Of a stretch of 64,000 nt of DNA, positions 48,001 through 59,249 are shown in pieces (position 1 is the first letter of the stretch; every line of letters begins with the position of its first letter). Below the pieces are notes generated by a model. The model was not told the origin of the DNA. It searched no databases and was given only the letters and a program-made list of their open reading frames with translations. Source of the stretch: Lunularia cruciata (taxonomy: Eukaryota; Streptophyta; Marchantiopsida; Lunulariales; Lunulariaceae); assembly GCA_948567375.1 (NCBI GenBank), contig OX419757.1:12724974-12788973 (forward strand), given 5' to 3'. The translations under genes and the position numbers were made by a program.

Positions 48001-49524
48001 TCATTCCCTCCTTTCTCCTCTCTTGGGACATATGCGTGTTATATGACCTTTCTCATGACAGTAATAACAAGTCTTGTCATCAACACTGCTAACTCCTTTA
48101 CCAGATTTACTCACTCTGGTTTGCTCACTCTTCTATCTGGCACTCTTCTTGATTGAGAAGAAGCACTAAACAGAGCAGCATCTCCCTGCTCATATAACTT
48201 TAGCCCTTTGTCTTTCTTGTGTCTACTAAACACCAACAATTTGTGTATCACATAATCCCATGTGACAATTTCAACAGGTAAAACTTGCAGAGCTACTAGG
48301 ACAGAGTCATAGCTTGAAGGAAGACTATCTAAGAGATGATTGATCTCATACTTCTCCGTAAGTACAACCCCATCCTCCTTGATACACTTGAAAAGTTTAT
48401 GCAGTTTTGACACATAACAGATGAAATCTTCACCTTCCTCCAATCTCAAGTTCTTTACTGTAGACCAGACTCGATAGGAGCTCTCCTACTTCTCAACAGT
48501 GTAATAATTCTTGATTTTTTCCCAAATCTCCCAACTCCAAACATAAGTATCTACTAGGTCTCTAGCTTGCTCTTCCATAGCCCTCAGCAGAAACCTCCTA
48601 GTAGTAGAGTGCTTGACTCTCTCCTCCTTGTTTGCCTCTAGCTCATCTATATCATGAGCTTCTAATGCAAACTCTAGATAGTCATAACTGTTTAAGATAG
48701 TCTTCACATCCAAAGCCCAAGCTTTGTAGTTAGTCTCCCCCAGTTTCTCTATCTCTTTGAGTTCTCCTATCAACTGCAGTGGTGATTGTGGGCCCATAAC
48801 TTGATAAGAACCATGCTTCCTACTCTTTGAAGTGGAAGGTCTATCACTCCCTCGTATCTCTGATGTATCAAACACACTACTGCAATACTAGACCTCTCTC
48901 TTTGTATCACAGCTCACAAGCATCAAGTAGGTTCTCTCATGCAGCAAAAGTAGCCTCTAATACAGAGATATCAAAAGACAATCCTAAGATGAAGTTAGGC
49001 AACTCAAGACTTCACGATATGCAAGGAAGAGGTGTTGTGAATCACCCTTGTTGAATTACTAATTGAAACAGAAGCAGAAACACTCTTATATAGACTTCAA
49101 CAAACACTAGGGGGTTGTTTTGCTTAACCCTAATTAGGGCTACGTCCCTCTTTACCCTAAGTAGAAAATATTTGGTAGTGCTTCTAGATGATTCTAACAA
49201 AACCTGAAAAACAAGGGAAGTCTCTAAACTAGAGATTAACTAAACTAACAGAAGATGCCCATTTTTGCACGCTAAGATTTGTTCACTCTCTTGTTTATTT
49301 CTGCTCATCTGTTCCTGTTGCAGAGGAAGTACCAAGACATTTTGACGAGGTTCGAAGGAGAGCTGGAAAAACCGTTCCAAGAAGCGATGGACTTCTCTTG
49401 GCGGATAGAGCGCTTGATTGAAGAGAAGGGTCTCCCTCATCATCATGGAGTGGGCGGGGAGTCGTCTAATTTCCACGACGAAGACACCTACGAGGATGAG
49501 GAGACTACTTTGATGCACCATTGA
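42087..49524 (+). CDS. KNOX (MEINOX) protein without a visible homeodomain
   Basis: Three exons, 42087-43400, 43768-43866 and 49324-49524, join in phase 0 at AAG/GTTAGC, CAG/GCTGGT, ACT/GTAAGT and CAG/AGGAAG, giving 537 residues. Residues 1-410 are a long N-terminal region with Pro/Ser/Ala/Gln-rich repeats (PPSAQ, PASS units, 60-160) and a basic stretch (RARRVRRRE-like, near 255). KNOX1 spans about 412-455 (LKCMKAAILTHNFYPRLVST, EQHK, AGAPPDMVAKLDEV). KNOX2 spans about 468-510 (KYQDILTRFEGELEKPFQEA, DFSWRIERLIEE). The protein ends in an acidic tail and TGA about 25 residues later. No ELK or homeodomain codons were seen downstream to 51 kb. KNOX proteins pair with BELL proteins through the MEINOX region; without a homeodomain this one could act as a partner or inhibitor, as KNATM does in Arabidopsis. 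A splice before the stop into an unseen exon remains possible. Confidence 0.75.
43937..43979. repeat. Perfect 43-base palindrome in the KNOX intron
   Basis: The arms 43937-43957 and 43959-43979 are exact inverted complements around a single central G. The left arm begins ACTCGGGCTC. It lies 70 bases after the intron donor and about 260 bases before the copia insertion. Confidence 0.9.
44242..44692 (-). repeat. 3' LTR of the copia element
   Basis: 451 bases. It matches 48802-49250 with scattered substitutions, indicating some age. Outside it lies GAAGA; inside is the purine tract. Confidence 0.92.
44791..46176 (-). pseudogene. RT and RNase H of the copia element
   Basis: RT starts with WVLADLPPGRKAIGCKWVFR near 46130, breaks near 45980, and continues with LKKALNGLKQAPRAWYEKL and the intact catalytic YADD (VYADDLLLLGN near 45650). 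RNase H from about 45333 includes VCTRPDICYAVG and LSTTEAEFMAAS with Asp/Glu residues present, ending at 44791 (VVKLVY, stop). Stops near 45525, 45490 and 45340 break the frame. Confidence 0.85.
46183..47900 (-). pseudogene. Protease and integrase of the copia element
   Basis: Protease: WFLDSGATSHICYH near 47820 keeps the Asp-Ser-Gly triad. After a stop at about 47431, integrase begins with CIGCAEGKAHK; the expected upstream His-His pair of the zinc domain is missing, apparently deleted. The core has VIHSDVW and LRTDGG, but at the third catalytic position QNGVAKRLNRT has Lys instead of Glu, so strand transfer would fail. The frame is open to 46549 and then continues as linker to 46183. An inverted repeat at 47368-47408 lies exactly at the deletion point. 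Confidence 0.82.
48020..48797 (-). pseudogene. gag of the copia element
   Basis: ATG at 48797 (MGPQSPLQLIGELKEIEKLG). The sequence is typical copia gag (NYKAWALDVKTIL, RFLLRAMEEQARDLVD, INHLLDSLPSSYDSVLVALQ). A zinc knuckle near 48075-48030 reads CYYCHEKGHITRIC. Stops lie near 48484 and 48135, and after the knuckle near 48000, so it is broken in at least three places. Confidence 0.8.
48802..49250 (-). repeat. 5' LTR of the copia element
   Basis: 449 bases. On the minus strand it ends CTTATCA and is followed after four bases by the gag ATG, so almost no leader remains. Outside it lies GAAGA. Confidence 0.92.
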
Positions 49525-51132
49525 ATTGCGAGCTTAAACTCTTTGCACCATGTCATGCAATGGAAGGCCGACCCTTGCGATCCTTTCTTAAATCCCAATT
49601 TATGGAGACTCCCTTCAAGAAAATTTTGTTCTTCCAAGAAACCTCGGCTTTTCCTGGTTGCCAGACAGAATGCCGTCTATCTGTGGATACAGGAACTTGA
49701 GAGGCAACCTAATCAAAAGAGTGACTCGCAAAAGTACTCTGGAAGTCAACTGAACCCGTATCCTGATACGAGGGTGAAACTCGATACACATAGTTAACGC
49801 AGATCGTTTACTTCCATCTCACGAACAATTCACCATTGAGGATTGTGCACAACAACAGATAAATTCATGGTATGTGTATGTGACAGTATGTCTGATATGT
49901 TTATGCTGATAAAATTTACCATTGTGATTCTGGTGTCGAGTATTTGTGTTTGGGCTTGCTGACTGTCGTCTGTATACCGTTGAGACAGGTAGGTATGGCT
50001 TTAAAGCAAGAAAAAGCGTGACTACCAATCTCTACTCTCGAAACCTAAGACAAGGGCCACCTCAATGAATTGCTTGCAACCACTCGTGCAGCAGTGACGA
50101 AAATTCTTCACTAGTCATTGTCAAAACTGAGGTAATTACCCGCAGCGAAGAGAATCTTCCTTCGCAACTACCAAAACTGAGAGCGAGCGTTTCAAGGATT
50201 CTCCCGAGAGATTTCATCACCTTGCTCATCTATATGTATGGACAAGGGAGGGTCTATGCCCATTTATGTTAGCAAGGGTATCTTTCGATCTTGGAGACCA
50301 CCCCACAGGTAGTTCCTTGATTCTTTCTCCAGTGTTGTTGGAGGCGAAGGCTAAAACTTATAAACCACAACCACGGAGCTCTGGAAACAAACCAAACGCT
50401 GCAAACTGAGATGTTGTTTCCATTGAGATCTGTGCCACTGCTCTGGTTGCATAAGCGTCCCATCGGCTTCCAGCTACAAAATGCTGAATGCTTGCGGGTC
50501 CTGCAGTTTGCAGATTTTCCTCTCACTGCAAATCCGCAGTTCTCCAATAACTTCCAGTTTCTTCGCTGGTCTTCATTCACCTCAAGTTTGTTGCCCAGAA
50601 CTTGCTGCATCTGACAAATCTGATGTCGAAAAGAATGTCCCGTGCTCACACCGCCCCCTGTGTGGAGCTTTCAGAAGAAAGCTACCCAACGCTCGGGGCG
50701 ATAAACCTGGTCGACAATGTCTCTTGAAACAATCCTGTAGATAGGCTGAAGAGCTTCCTTGACCTGTTCTACCAATGACTTCCTACACCCATCTGCTAAG
50801 TTACATTGCTAAATATCGCGGTGCCGGAGAAGACTCTGAAGGCAACCGTATATTATGCTTTCATCTCACAAGATAAAATAGCAGTGAATGATCATTTCTC
50901 TTGTCAAGAAGGGGTCATTCAGCAGCATATATCTATCTTGTGCAGTTAAGGGTCGGTACAGTCTACTAAGCAAATTATCTTCGAGCGGAACCGCCTTCAC
51001 GTTTAGGATGTTACAAAACATATATGTTTTGAGTTGTCCCTGATGGCAGTGCGGAATCACCTAGAGCAACCTTTATAGTGGTGATACCCCCGATGAAGCA
51101 CCTATTCGTAATGTCTCCAGGCTTAACTTAGA
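49525..51132. other. No further gene recognised; presumed KNOX 3' region
   Basis: I looked here on the plus strand for ELK and homeodomain codons (the motifs would include KLP and WFINQRKR-like residues) and found none. Small frames on both strands show no motif. Confidence 0.5.
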
Positions 51133-52569
51133 TCATAAACCTGCTGAAACGAGTCCATGAAGAGTCACTAGCCCAATGACAACGTTATCGCAATCAACCA
51201 CAGGCAAGAATGTTATAGGAGAGGGAGGGTCCTCCATTTTCTGCATTGCTTCAACTGCCATTGCGTCTGCACCTATAGATCGGGGCGACCTGTCCAGTGA
51301 AGGACCTGATCAGTTCGTGAACATAATTGAGCAAATATTCCACACTCTAGCACATGTGAACATGATGAGTCAAGAAGGTGCGTCAAAACTATACTACTGA
51401 AGGCTTTTGAAGCGGGAGGTTATCTGGTGTTCGAATTGGAATTCAGATGAAGAATAATGATGGGAATGAAAGCTACCTGTGACACATCTCCCCCACAGAG
51501 AGCGAGAATATCTTTTCTCCTTGAGAATTCAGCGATCGCCTAAGATCACCATCGGTGAAAGTACCCAGGAGATGTTTTCGCTCGTCCACAACGATAAGGC
51601 AACCGCAACCTTTGACGCTAAGCTCTACAAGTTGCTCCATAATTAAGTCGTCCTCTCTACACAGTGGTAAATCTTCACCTCTCTTCATCACATCGTCCAC
51701 CTGGTAAATTTCGGAGCCATTCTCATTAGCAGACATTCAAGACTTTCAAAAAGTTCTAACGTAGGAAAATATCATCAATCATTTCCGGACTTGAATTTTA
51801 AAAGAAGAGTTCACTTAAACAAATATGCAGATTACTGTGAAAGTAGTGAGGACTTTGACAAAAGATTAGTGATTTCACTGCTCACTGACTGTGGTCGGAA
51901 GCACACTCATCAAAATGGAAAGCTTACTCTAAAGATAAGGCGCTTGCCAATTCGGCCAGCTGGATGATTCAAAGCGTATTCCTCTTTGGTCAAGTTCTTG
52001 GCCTGCATAATGGCAACAGCAACTGTGTCCCCAAACAGCATCTGAATAGCAGTGGATGTAACTGGAGCCAAGTTAAAGGGGCAAAGCTCCCTCTCCAGTG
52101 GCAGATGTACATGTATATCACATGACTTAGCCAAGGTCGAACTCTTCACCGAAGTAACTCCCACCAAAAATGCTCCCTTTGCTCGTGCACAAGGCACTAG
52201 TCTTAACAACTCCTCTGTAGCCCCGCTCTTACTCAGAAGCACCACAATATCCTTATCCGCAACGATCCCAATATCTCCATGAAGAGCATCTGTTGGAGAT
52301 AAAAATGCAGACTTCGTTCCCGTTGAGACTAATGTCTGTGAGATCTTCTGTGCAATCAGCCCACTCTTTCCCACGCCGGAGAAGAAAATTACCCCCACAG
52401 AGTTTATACAAAGCTCTGTAAACACCTGTACTTGTGCAAAGTCCAACTTGTCAAAAAAATGATCCAGGTATCTTCTTTGATCCTCAAACAGATTCTGGAT
52501 ATAGTTCTTCCCGAATAGCGCTGATAGATTTGCTCGATCCGGCACCTCTTTCATGTCTGCCACGCCCAT
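51133..52569 (-). CDS. D-arabinose 5-phosphate isomerase (SIS plus two CBS domains)
   Basis: Three exons, 52569-51928, 51700-51477 and 51289-51133, join at AGA/GTAAGC, CCAG/GTGGAC, CACAG/GTAGCT and GGACAG/GTCGCC in consistent phases, giving 340 residues, close to the usual 350 in plants. The enzyme interconverts D-ribulose 5-phosphate and D-arabinose 5-phosphate, the first step toward KDO, which plants place in pectin (rhamnogalacturonan II). The SIS domain spans residues about 45-205, with [14 protein letters not shown] (Lys68), SGATEELL (Glu119 and Glu120), [19 protein letters not shown] (Glu159 and Glu161) and [10 protein letters not shown] (His202), matching the residues conserved in bacterial KdsD. 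Two CBS repeats follow ([10 protein letters not shown] with [30 protein letters not shown]). The frame is intact. ATG at 52569 is the first in-frame Met. Confidence 0.93.
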
Positions 52570-53570
52570 TTAATTTTACCCCTCTCTTCCAATCTAAGGA
52601 CCTAGCATTCGATTTCTCGAATCTACAACGATGTCCTTCGAAGCTTCGTGACCCTTGGACGACAATGCTTGCACCTTCTTCAAGCTTGCCCTCCACTTGG
52701 TTGCAGTTATGTGTATGTTTAACTACAATCTAAATACATGCCCATGCTCTCGAGACTATGCCGTCTGACGGGGGGATACTAACGACCCCTCCAACGAAAA
52801 TTCCTTCCTTCGAGCTACATTTGCTCCCCTGTATTCGATCTATAGAGACTGGAATGTGATACAACTAATCGCTCTGCACCATTCCAATTCCCCTGCTTCG
52901 CACCCCTGTAATATATAGTGTCAACTGCAGTCTCTGCGCCCCGTCCACGCACGTCAGTAGCATTTTATATATCACACGCCAATTTCGCATGATTCCTCAA
53001 GCAGCGGTCAATGTAGGTAGTCAATCGGCTAAATCCCGCGCAGTTGGTATCGAAACAAGTAAATCCCCGTCCCCGATCGATCATTTCGATTAGATTCCGC
53101 GTCGACGGATTATGATACATTTCCGCGCCGACCGGATCCAGGGATTGTTAACTCACGGACAGGTCAATGTTTAAATCCATGATTGCAGTGATTCTCGTAG
53201 AGATTTGTTTATTCAACTTCTCATATACACATCGGATTCATCAACCAGTCGACCAGTTGCATGTTGTTAAATGGGTTCGTGCTGCCACAAGTCCCGCCAC
53301 AACGCCGGTGCTCACCTAGAGAGGAGAGTTCCCAGGAATGTGTTCGGTACTATTTACGGTTGAGACCCCGACCACCACAGGTTCCGGTCAGGGACCGGGG
53401 AGGGTCTTAGCGGTTATCACACGTTCGAGAAGGGGTCCCTAAACCCGTTAGGGACCTACTGTTGTGATGTGAGAGTGGGTTGAGATCGACTGAGTTGGAC
53501 CATTACCTTGACCACGTTTACACACTGTTCTACACTCTCAAAGAGTATTGCTGATTTTACCCTACTGATT
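52570..53570. promoter_or_regulatory. Upstream region of the isomerase gene
   Basis: This 1-kb stretch has no supported coding. It is the presumed promoter region of the isomerase. Part of it (53270-53480) is richer in G and C than the surroundings. I see no specific element that I could defend. Confidence 0.35.
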
Positions 53571-53577
53571 TTACCCT

Positions 53578-53625
53578 ACGGCTTGATGGGGTCTTCCCAT
53601 CCTTAGTTTTTCCTACGTGATCGCC
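53578..53625 (+). repeat. Direct repeat, left copy (non-LTR element end)
   Basis: About 48 bases starting ACGGCTTGATGGGG closely match 56284-56331. The right copy lies in the C-terminal codons of the non-LTR element, so the left copy is probably the end of another, otherwise lost copy. Short repeats of TGATTTTACCCTAC lie just to its left (53550-53580). Confidence 0.7.
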
Positions 53626-53989
53626 TTCTTTTTTGTCATTTTACCCTACTTTAGAACAGTGAGATGAGTGGACTGCAGGAGGGTGTGGAGACGGGAGAGA
53701 CAATGAGACAATATTTGTAATTTCTGAAGGTTCTCTAGCATGTAGTATTAGAGTGAATAGTTTATTCTCTTTTTTTTCAATTTTGGTTCCATTGGCACCT
53801 AGATTGAAGACTATGGAGAATGGAGTAGAAAGTTATGAGGATTTCTAGACTTTTTAGGGTTTAGAGTGATCATTATACATTGAGAGTGATGGGTCGGGGA
53901 TTTTCATTTCCAATCTCTTGGTTTTCATGATTAAATTCTTTGGGAATTTAGTATGAAAAATTTTGGAGATGAAAATTGAAAGTTACGAG

Positions 53990-56350
53990 AATTTATAGAT
54001 TTTAGGGTTTGGATAGATTGTTTTCTTATGTGAGTTGGGATGTGAGGAGGTTTTGTAGATATGGAGAGATACGGAAAGGAGCAACATGTATTACTATCAT
54101 TATTCTTGTGCTAGCCATGGCTACACCTTGCCATGTGCTGTCGCCTAGAACGGATCGGGATACACCATGCCCGATGTGTCACCGACGTTTTACTTCGCAA
54201 GGGGTAAAGACCCATGTGGGAATGATGCACGAAGACTATGATTGGACCACTTGGGATGCCCACGTGAGATGAGCCACCATATTGACAGCAGTGACACTCG
54301 AGATTACGCACGCTTCTTCTATACCTTTGTTGACCGTTCCAGGGATACCGATCGAGTTGTGGGAATGGTTAGATTCTCAGGCGGGTTGCATTTTGGGGTT
54401 ATTTGAGACTAGTTTCCATATCCACGTCTATTCCATAGGCTACCCCGCACACTCCATGATGAGGCTAGACAAGCTTTTTGCCTACCACTAGACCGTTTGG
54501 CACATCATCCCTTGGACGAGTTAGCATGGTTCCTATTCCTCTTACTCCCTTGATGGTGTCTTTGTTATGCTAGAGGGAGACGTGCGGAGCATAGAGAGGT
54601 GGTTGCTAGATTTCATCGATTCCGAGCGGGGGATTGGGCAACCCTTTAGGAGTAGTCTGTTAGGGTTACATAATTTAGGAGACAAGCATCGCCACAAGAT
54701 ACCACAGATTCCACTTGATTACAACGATGTAGGACATTGGATCAAGCGGGAGATTTTAGTAGAGCAGCACGAGCGCTACACCCTTTGTCTATAGCAAGTC
54801 ATACTGAGGAGACCATCTCTTCCTTACACTCACTACATCCTATAGCAATAGAGGGACTACCACTAGAGGTCTTAGATTATCAACCTGAGCAACCTTTATG
54901 TCTTGATAGGTCGCTATTTGCATAAGCATTGTGCACTGCACCTCGCCTTTCCTCAAGAGGCTTGTCAAGGATGGTTTATGAGCACCTTAGAGATTACTTC
55001 TAGGCAGATGATCCTTCTAGTGGTTTTACCAAGTTATTTCAGGTGGCTATAGCAGTAGCGAGAGGAGACATTCCTATGTTTGTTAGTCGAGTGCTAGGTG
55101 CTAGTCGACTTCTCACAATGGAGAAGGACATGGGAGGAATTAGACCGATTGCTATTGGAGAGATCTTTTTTGCATTTGGTCAGACATACCATTGTCCTTC
55201 AGCATTGATCTCACTTTTGACAGCACCTTAGTCCACATCAGTTTGGAGTAGTTACACCTGGTGGATGTAAGGCTATATTGCTAGGCATTAAAGCACTCCT
55301 AGATATCCATTTGGAGTGGGTCATCCTACAGGTGGATGTTGAGAACGCTTTTAATAGTGTCTCACGGGCATCTATCTTTAGAGAGCTTAGGGAGGCTGGT
55401 GGATCCTTGGCGAGTCTCATTCCTTTTGTCCGGTCTTTTTATGGCTCTCCTACTTCCCTTTACTACCAGCATGGTGGTTCACAAGAGGGAGTCACCGTCT
55501 TGGAGTCAACTATTGGTACACGTTAGGGAGATCCTTTTGGGGGGGGCCTTATTTGCCATGGCTCACTTTAGAGCTCTCCTATCTACTACTTTGGCCATGT
55601 CAAGTTGTGTATTTCCCTCCTCGGCAGATGATACACACATTGTAGGCCTTGAAGATCTGATTAGGCAGACCTTTGACTACTTGACTATCGAGCTACATCT
55701 AGTAGGCTTGAGAGTCAAGGTGTCAAAGTGTAGGGCATGGTCCCCTTTATGTATCCCTTCCCACCTTAAGCTTCTAGAGGGTTGTATCACATCCACAGAT
55801 GGACTTTGTGTTCTTGGAGTGCCAATAGGATCGGAGGATTTTGTCACACGCTTCTTAGACGCTGTGCTTGTAGAGGATGTTCTCCATGTGGATGACCTTC
55901 CATTATTAGGAGATCCGCAGGTGGCATTTGGTATACTCTCTTCCAATATTGCTCATTGACCATCCTACCTCATCTGTACAATTCCCCCCTCACCGTCCTT
56001 CTTATCATGTTTGGGAGTATTTGATAGGAGGATTATGGGAGTCTTTGGTGATATTATTGGACCAGGGACTTTTGAGTGTGTGATAGGGGATTTGGCATGT
56101 AGACAGTGGCTGGTGCAATCCATAGGAGAGCAATCACATTAGGTGATGTTTCTTTGGATGCTCCAATTGTGTGTAGACCATACGACTTGCATAGCTTGGA
56201 TATCTTAGGTGCGGTATGGCAGATTTCTCATATAGACTCTATTGGGGCCTAGCTCCACGTTACCTTTTTTGTCTCTCCCTTGTACGGCTTGATGGGGTCT
56301 TCCCATCCTTTGTTTTTCCTACACAGTCGCCTCTTTCTTTTACTATAGTA
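53990..56350 (+). mobile_element. Broken non-LTR retrotransposon with C2H2 finger and reverse transcriptase
   Basis: An N-terminal finger at 54168-54230 reads CPMCHRRFTSQGVKTH followed by VGMMH, the kind of single finger found at the start of R2-like and related plant elements. The RT is spread over frames: GGIRPIAIGE near 55135, a PGGCKAIL segment near 55255, VDVENAFNSVSRASI near 55330 (catalytic Asp), a stop in GTR-stop-GDP near 55525 where Gln is expected, a run of G at about 55540 that shifts the frame, and SSADDTHIVGL near 55620 (catalytic Asp pair). After the RT, similarity fades toward 56330. No terminal repeats, poly-A tail or target duplication could be fixed. Confidence 0.7.
56284..56331 (+). 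repeat. Direct repeat, right copy
   Basis: It matches 53578-53625 with few changes and marks the 3' part of the non-LTR element. Confidence 0.7.
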
Positions 56351-56399
56351 CAAGAGATCCTTAAAGAGAGAAGGATGATGGATGAAACTGACTTTGTGG

Positions 56400-59135
56400 A
56401 CAAAAATGGATTTTGATGGGACTTCTTTATAGGAAATGGGACAATGGATCATCTGTCATGAATTATGATAAATGATGGATGGTGATAGGACACAACAGGA
56501 CAGAACTATTTTTGAAGAGGACAAGAGAAGGATGATAGATGGAAAATGATGGAAGGAGATAGATGCCAATGAAGGGATTTCTTTTTGGGAAGTGGGAAGG
56601 GAGGGGGACGACGAACAGAGAGGAGAGATGACAAACAGAACTATTTCTATGGACTGGACGACACAGGTTTTGCCCGGTGCATCATGCATAGGGCTCACTT
56701 GTTGAGATTCAAAAAGGTGTTAACATGTTACTTTTAAACTTATGTGGAATGTATAACTATATTTATCTTGACTAGGTGTCCAACCTAGGCTTTACGTTTT
56801 TTAGACATAATATCAATCACATTTATGTTACAAGCCTCCTCTAGAAACAAGAAATGGACTCCAAGTAATTTCAATGTATAGATTATGAGGATTCTTGTCA
56901 TGAAAACTGATAATATTAAAATATTTCTAATATTTTTAAAAATAAAAAATGTTGAATAATAATATGGCACAACTACTAAAACATAGATACCTACTTAATC
57001 ATAATTAGTCTACTATTCCTAGGTTTTTCTTTATGCAATAAGTCTATCAACCCTTGAAACTTGGGAAATTGAATGAGCAACTTATCTTTGATCTAGCATT
57101 ATGGCAATCTAAAAAGACATCCATTAATTACTTGACAAATTATTCTCTTAGAAAAAAACCAAAAAGACCCTTGATATATTCTAAAATTACTACAAGAAAA
57201 GCATAAGATGGTAAAAAGAAGATGTTTATCTAAACATAATGGCTCATGAGACATTATGTTTATCTTAAATATACTTGGTTGTACTAGTTGCAATGAATGC
57301 AAAGGTCAAATAGTCTCCTTCCTTCGTAGGACTAGCTATTTATACAGGGTCTAAGGAGCTTCTTGCATTGTTCTATTCTCCAAACTAACATAAAATCATT
57401 CAACACCAAAATAATAATGTTCTCAAATGAAAAATTAAGAGTCAACCTAAATGATATTTTATATTTTTTTAATGATAATAATAATATATAATATCCTTAC
57501 ATATTATTTTATATTGATATAAATATTATTATTATGTTATTAAGATAATCTAATTCCTCTTATAGGGAAGACCTACAATCAACTTGAAATGTCCAATTTT
57601 GAGATCTTACTTCATGATGGCCTAAAAGACTACCTTTAGCATGCTGTAAGAAGTATAAGAACCCCATTAGCTTGTCACTACAATTTTTCATATGCTAATC
57701 AAGTAGTAAATGGAGTGTCTACCTCATGTCATTAGGAATCTTGAACAAGCCAAGCAAATGGTAAATAGAATATATTCCTCACTTCATCATATAAGGCATG
57801 TTAGATCCTATGTAAAATATGCAAACATTATAAAAACAAGTTTGAAAGAGATAAAAGATGAAACTTGTATGTATGGATTCTTAAATTTTCCTAAGACTCA
57901 AGGGGCATAATGAAAATAAATGTCAATGCTTTTTCAAATCTAGTCCTAGATATTGTACATCGTAGTATCTCAAGTAGTTTAATCATAACTCTTGCTCATC
58001 ATCCTTTATATATGAGCTAAGGTGCTTGGTTTACCATAGGAAAAATTTATACAAAATAAAAGCAATGAACTACTCTTATGTATCAAATACCATACATAGC
58101 TAGTCTTTTATATTATCTTATCCAATTAATTATGGTCTTGATATGTTATCCTTAGATTTAGTTATTTCTAATAATTTATTAAATTTTTTGATTATATAAG
58201 AGTGCCTAAAGTCCAAACTAGTACTAAAATTCCTGAATGTGCCAATTAGCCTTAATATCCATTCTTGTATGAATGTTCTCTAGCTCATAAAAAATCCTAT
58301 TAGTACAATAGTTTTCTCATCTTGGTGAAGGGATCAGTGGTAGCTCATATCAAAATGCTACTACTAAGTGGACTCTCTTGATTGTATGGTCATAATTGTA
58401 CTAATTCTATCTCCAATTCTTCTTTCAGTTGATCTACTAAAAGAAAGTTATAAAAAATATATTTAGACCATAGCTAAGAACTTTCTAGGATTAAGAAGTT
58501 TCTAATAATAGAACCTTCTTATGTATGTTAGTGAACTGATGTTCACTAACAATTGAGTTTATTGGCTAAGTAGTAGCTAAGCTCTCTAAGAAAGAATAAT
58601 ATACTTATCCTAAATATCAATAATAAGGTCTTTAGACATCTCAAATAGTTAGTGTATACTCTATCCAATTCTAGCCCATTTCTTCTCATTTATGTTCTCT
58701 AATTATTTTTTGCAACTTTGCTATTCTACATTCATACTATAGAATTGATTAGACAGATAGAGTCTACAGTTCTTATAAGCAACTAGCTTCAAAAAAATGG
58801 ATCTGTCAAGATTAACTATCACATCTAGTAGCTTGGTCATAATCTCTTGAATTATGTCTTTTGAATTGTATCCTTTTATCACATGTACCCCTTTGTACTT
58901 TTAGGTTCTCACTTATGTTCAAACTTGCATATGAAACTTTTGATTTGACTCGCAAATTAATTTTCTTCACTCTTATAATATAAGAAAAATATGGGAATCC
59001 ATATGCATGTAATTGAAGCTTTATAACAACAAAAATTTTAAAGTACTTTCACAAATGTTTGAAGCATAAGCCTAACCACACCTAATGGAAGGGTTGAATA
59101 TTTACAAGACAAAATTGGTAATCTTTTTCATGCGT
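56400..59135. other. AT-rich stretch without a supported gene
   Basis: Base composition drops to very low GC from about 56860 onward, with A/T microsatellite-like runs near 57450-57540. Protein-like fragments can be read on the minus strand near 58900-58720 (HVIKGYNSKDIIQEIMTKLL) but stop soon. It may be old transposon or organelle-derived sequence; I could not identify which. Confidence 0.45.
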
Positions 59136-59139
59136 ATAT

Positions 59140-59247
59140 ACATCGCTACACAACATACATCGCTACACAACATACATCGCTGTCAACATCATACACTATA
59201 GAAACACAACTCACACATAAGTCATACATAGACTCTAAAGTGCCACA
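59140..59247 (-). repeat. Partial repeat of the PHD element LTR start
   Basis: About 105 bases match 59700-59807 and start, on the minus strand, with TGTGGCACTTTAGAG. The spacing is 560 bases. It is consistent with a truncated second LTR head next to the first. Confidence 0.65.
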
Positions 59248-59249
59248 AT

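Larger units (their letters stand above)
44242..49250 (-). mobile_element. Ty1/copia element in the second KNOX intron
   Basis: LTRs 44242-44692 and 48802-49250 start TGATAAG and end CTAACA on the plus strand (TG...CA on the minus strand). A 5-base target duplication GAAGA stands at 44237-44241 and 49251-49255. Internal order on the minus strand is gag, zinc knuckle, protease, integrase, RT and RNase H, the copia order. The purine tract AAGTGGGAG precedes the 3' LTR. Each domain is recognisable but several stops and a deletion in integrase make it defective. It is 5.0 kb long and antisense to the KNOX gene. Confidence 0.93.

Noticed and set aside
49543..49797. Possible homeodomain exon after KNOX2
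   Set aside because: The 84-codon frame contains a WLWIQELE-like stretch only by chance; it lacks the ELK region and the WF-N-R recognition helix of TALE homeodomains.
50269..50744. Opposing frames of 126 and 87 codons
   Set aside because: No motifs, mutual overlap, and no splice partners; most likely non-coding.
54009..54272. C2H2 finger considered as a host zinc-finger gene
   Set aside because: It is followed at the expected distance by reverse transcriptase motifs on the same strand, as in R2-like elements.
57400..57560. AT-rich run considered as a replication origin or organelle insert
   Set aside because: No organelle gene sequence was recognisable and AT content alone is not evidence.
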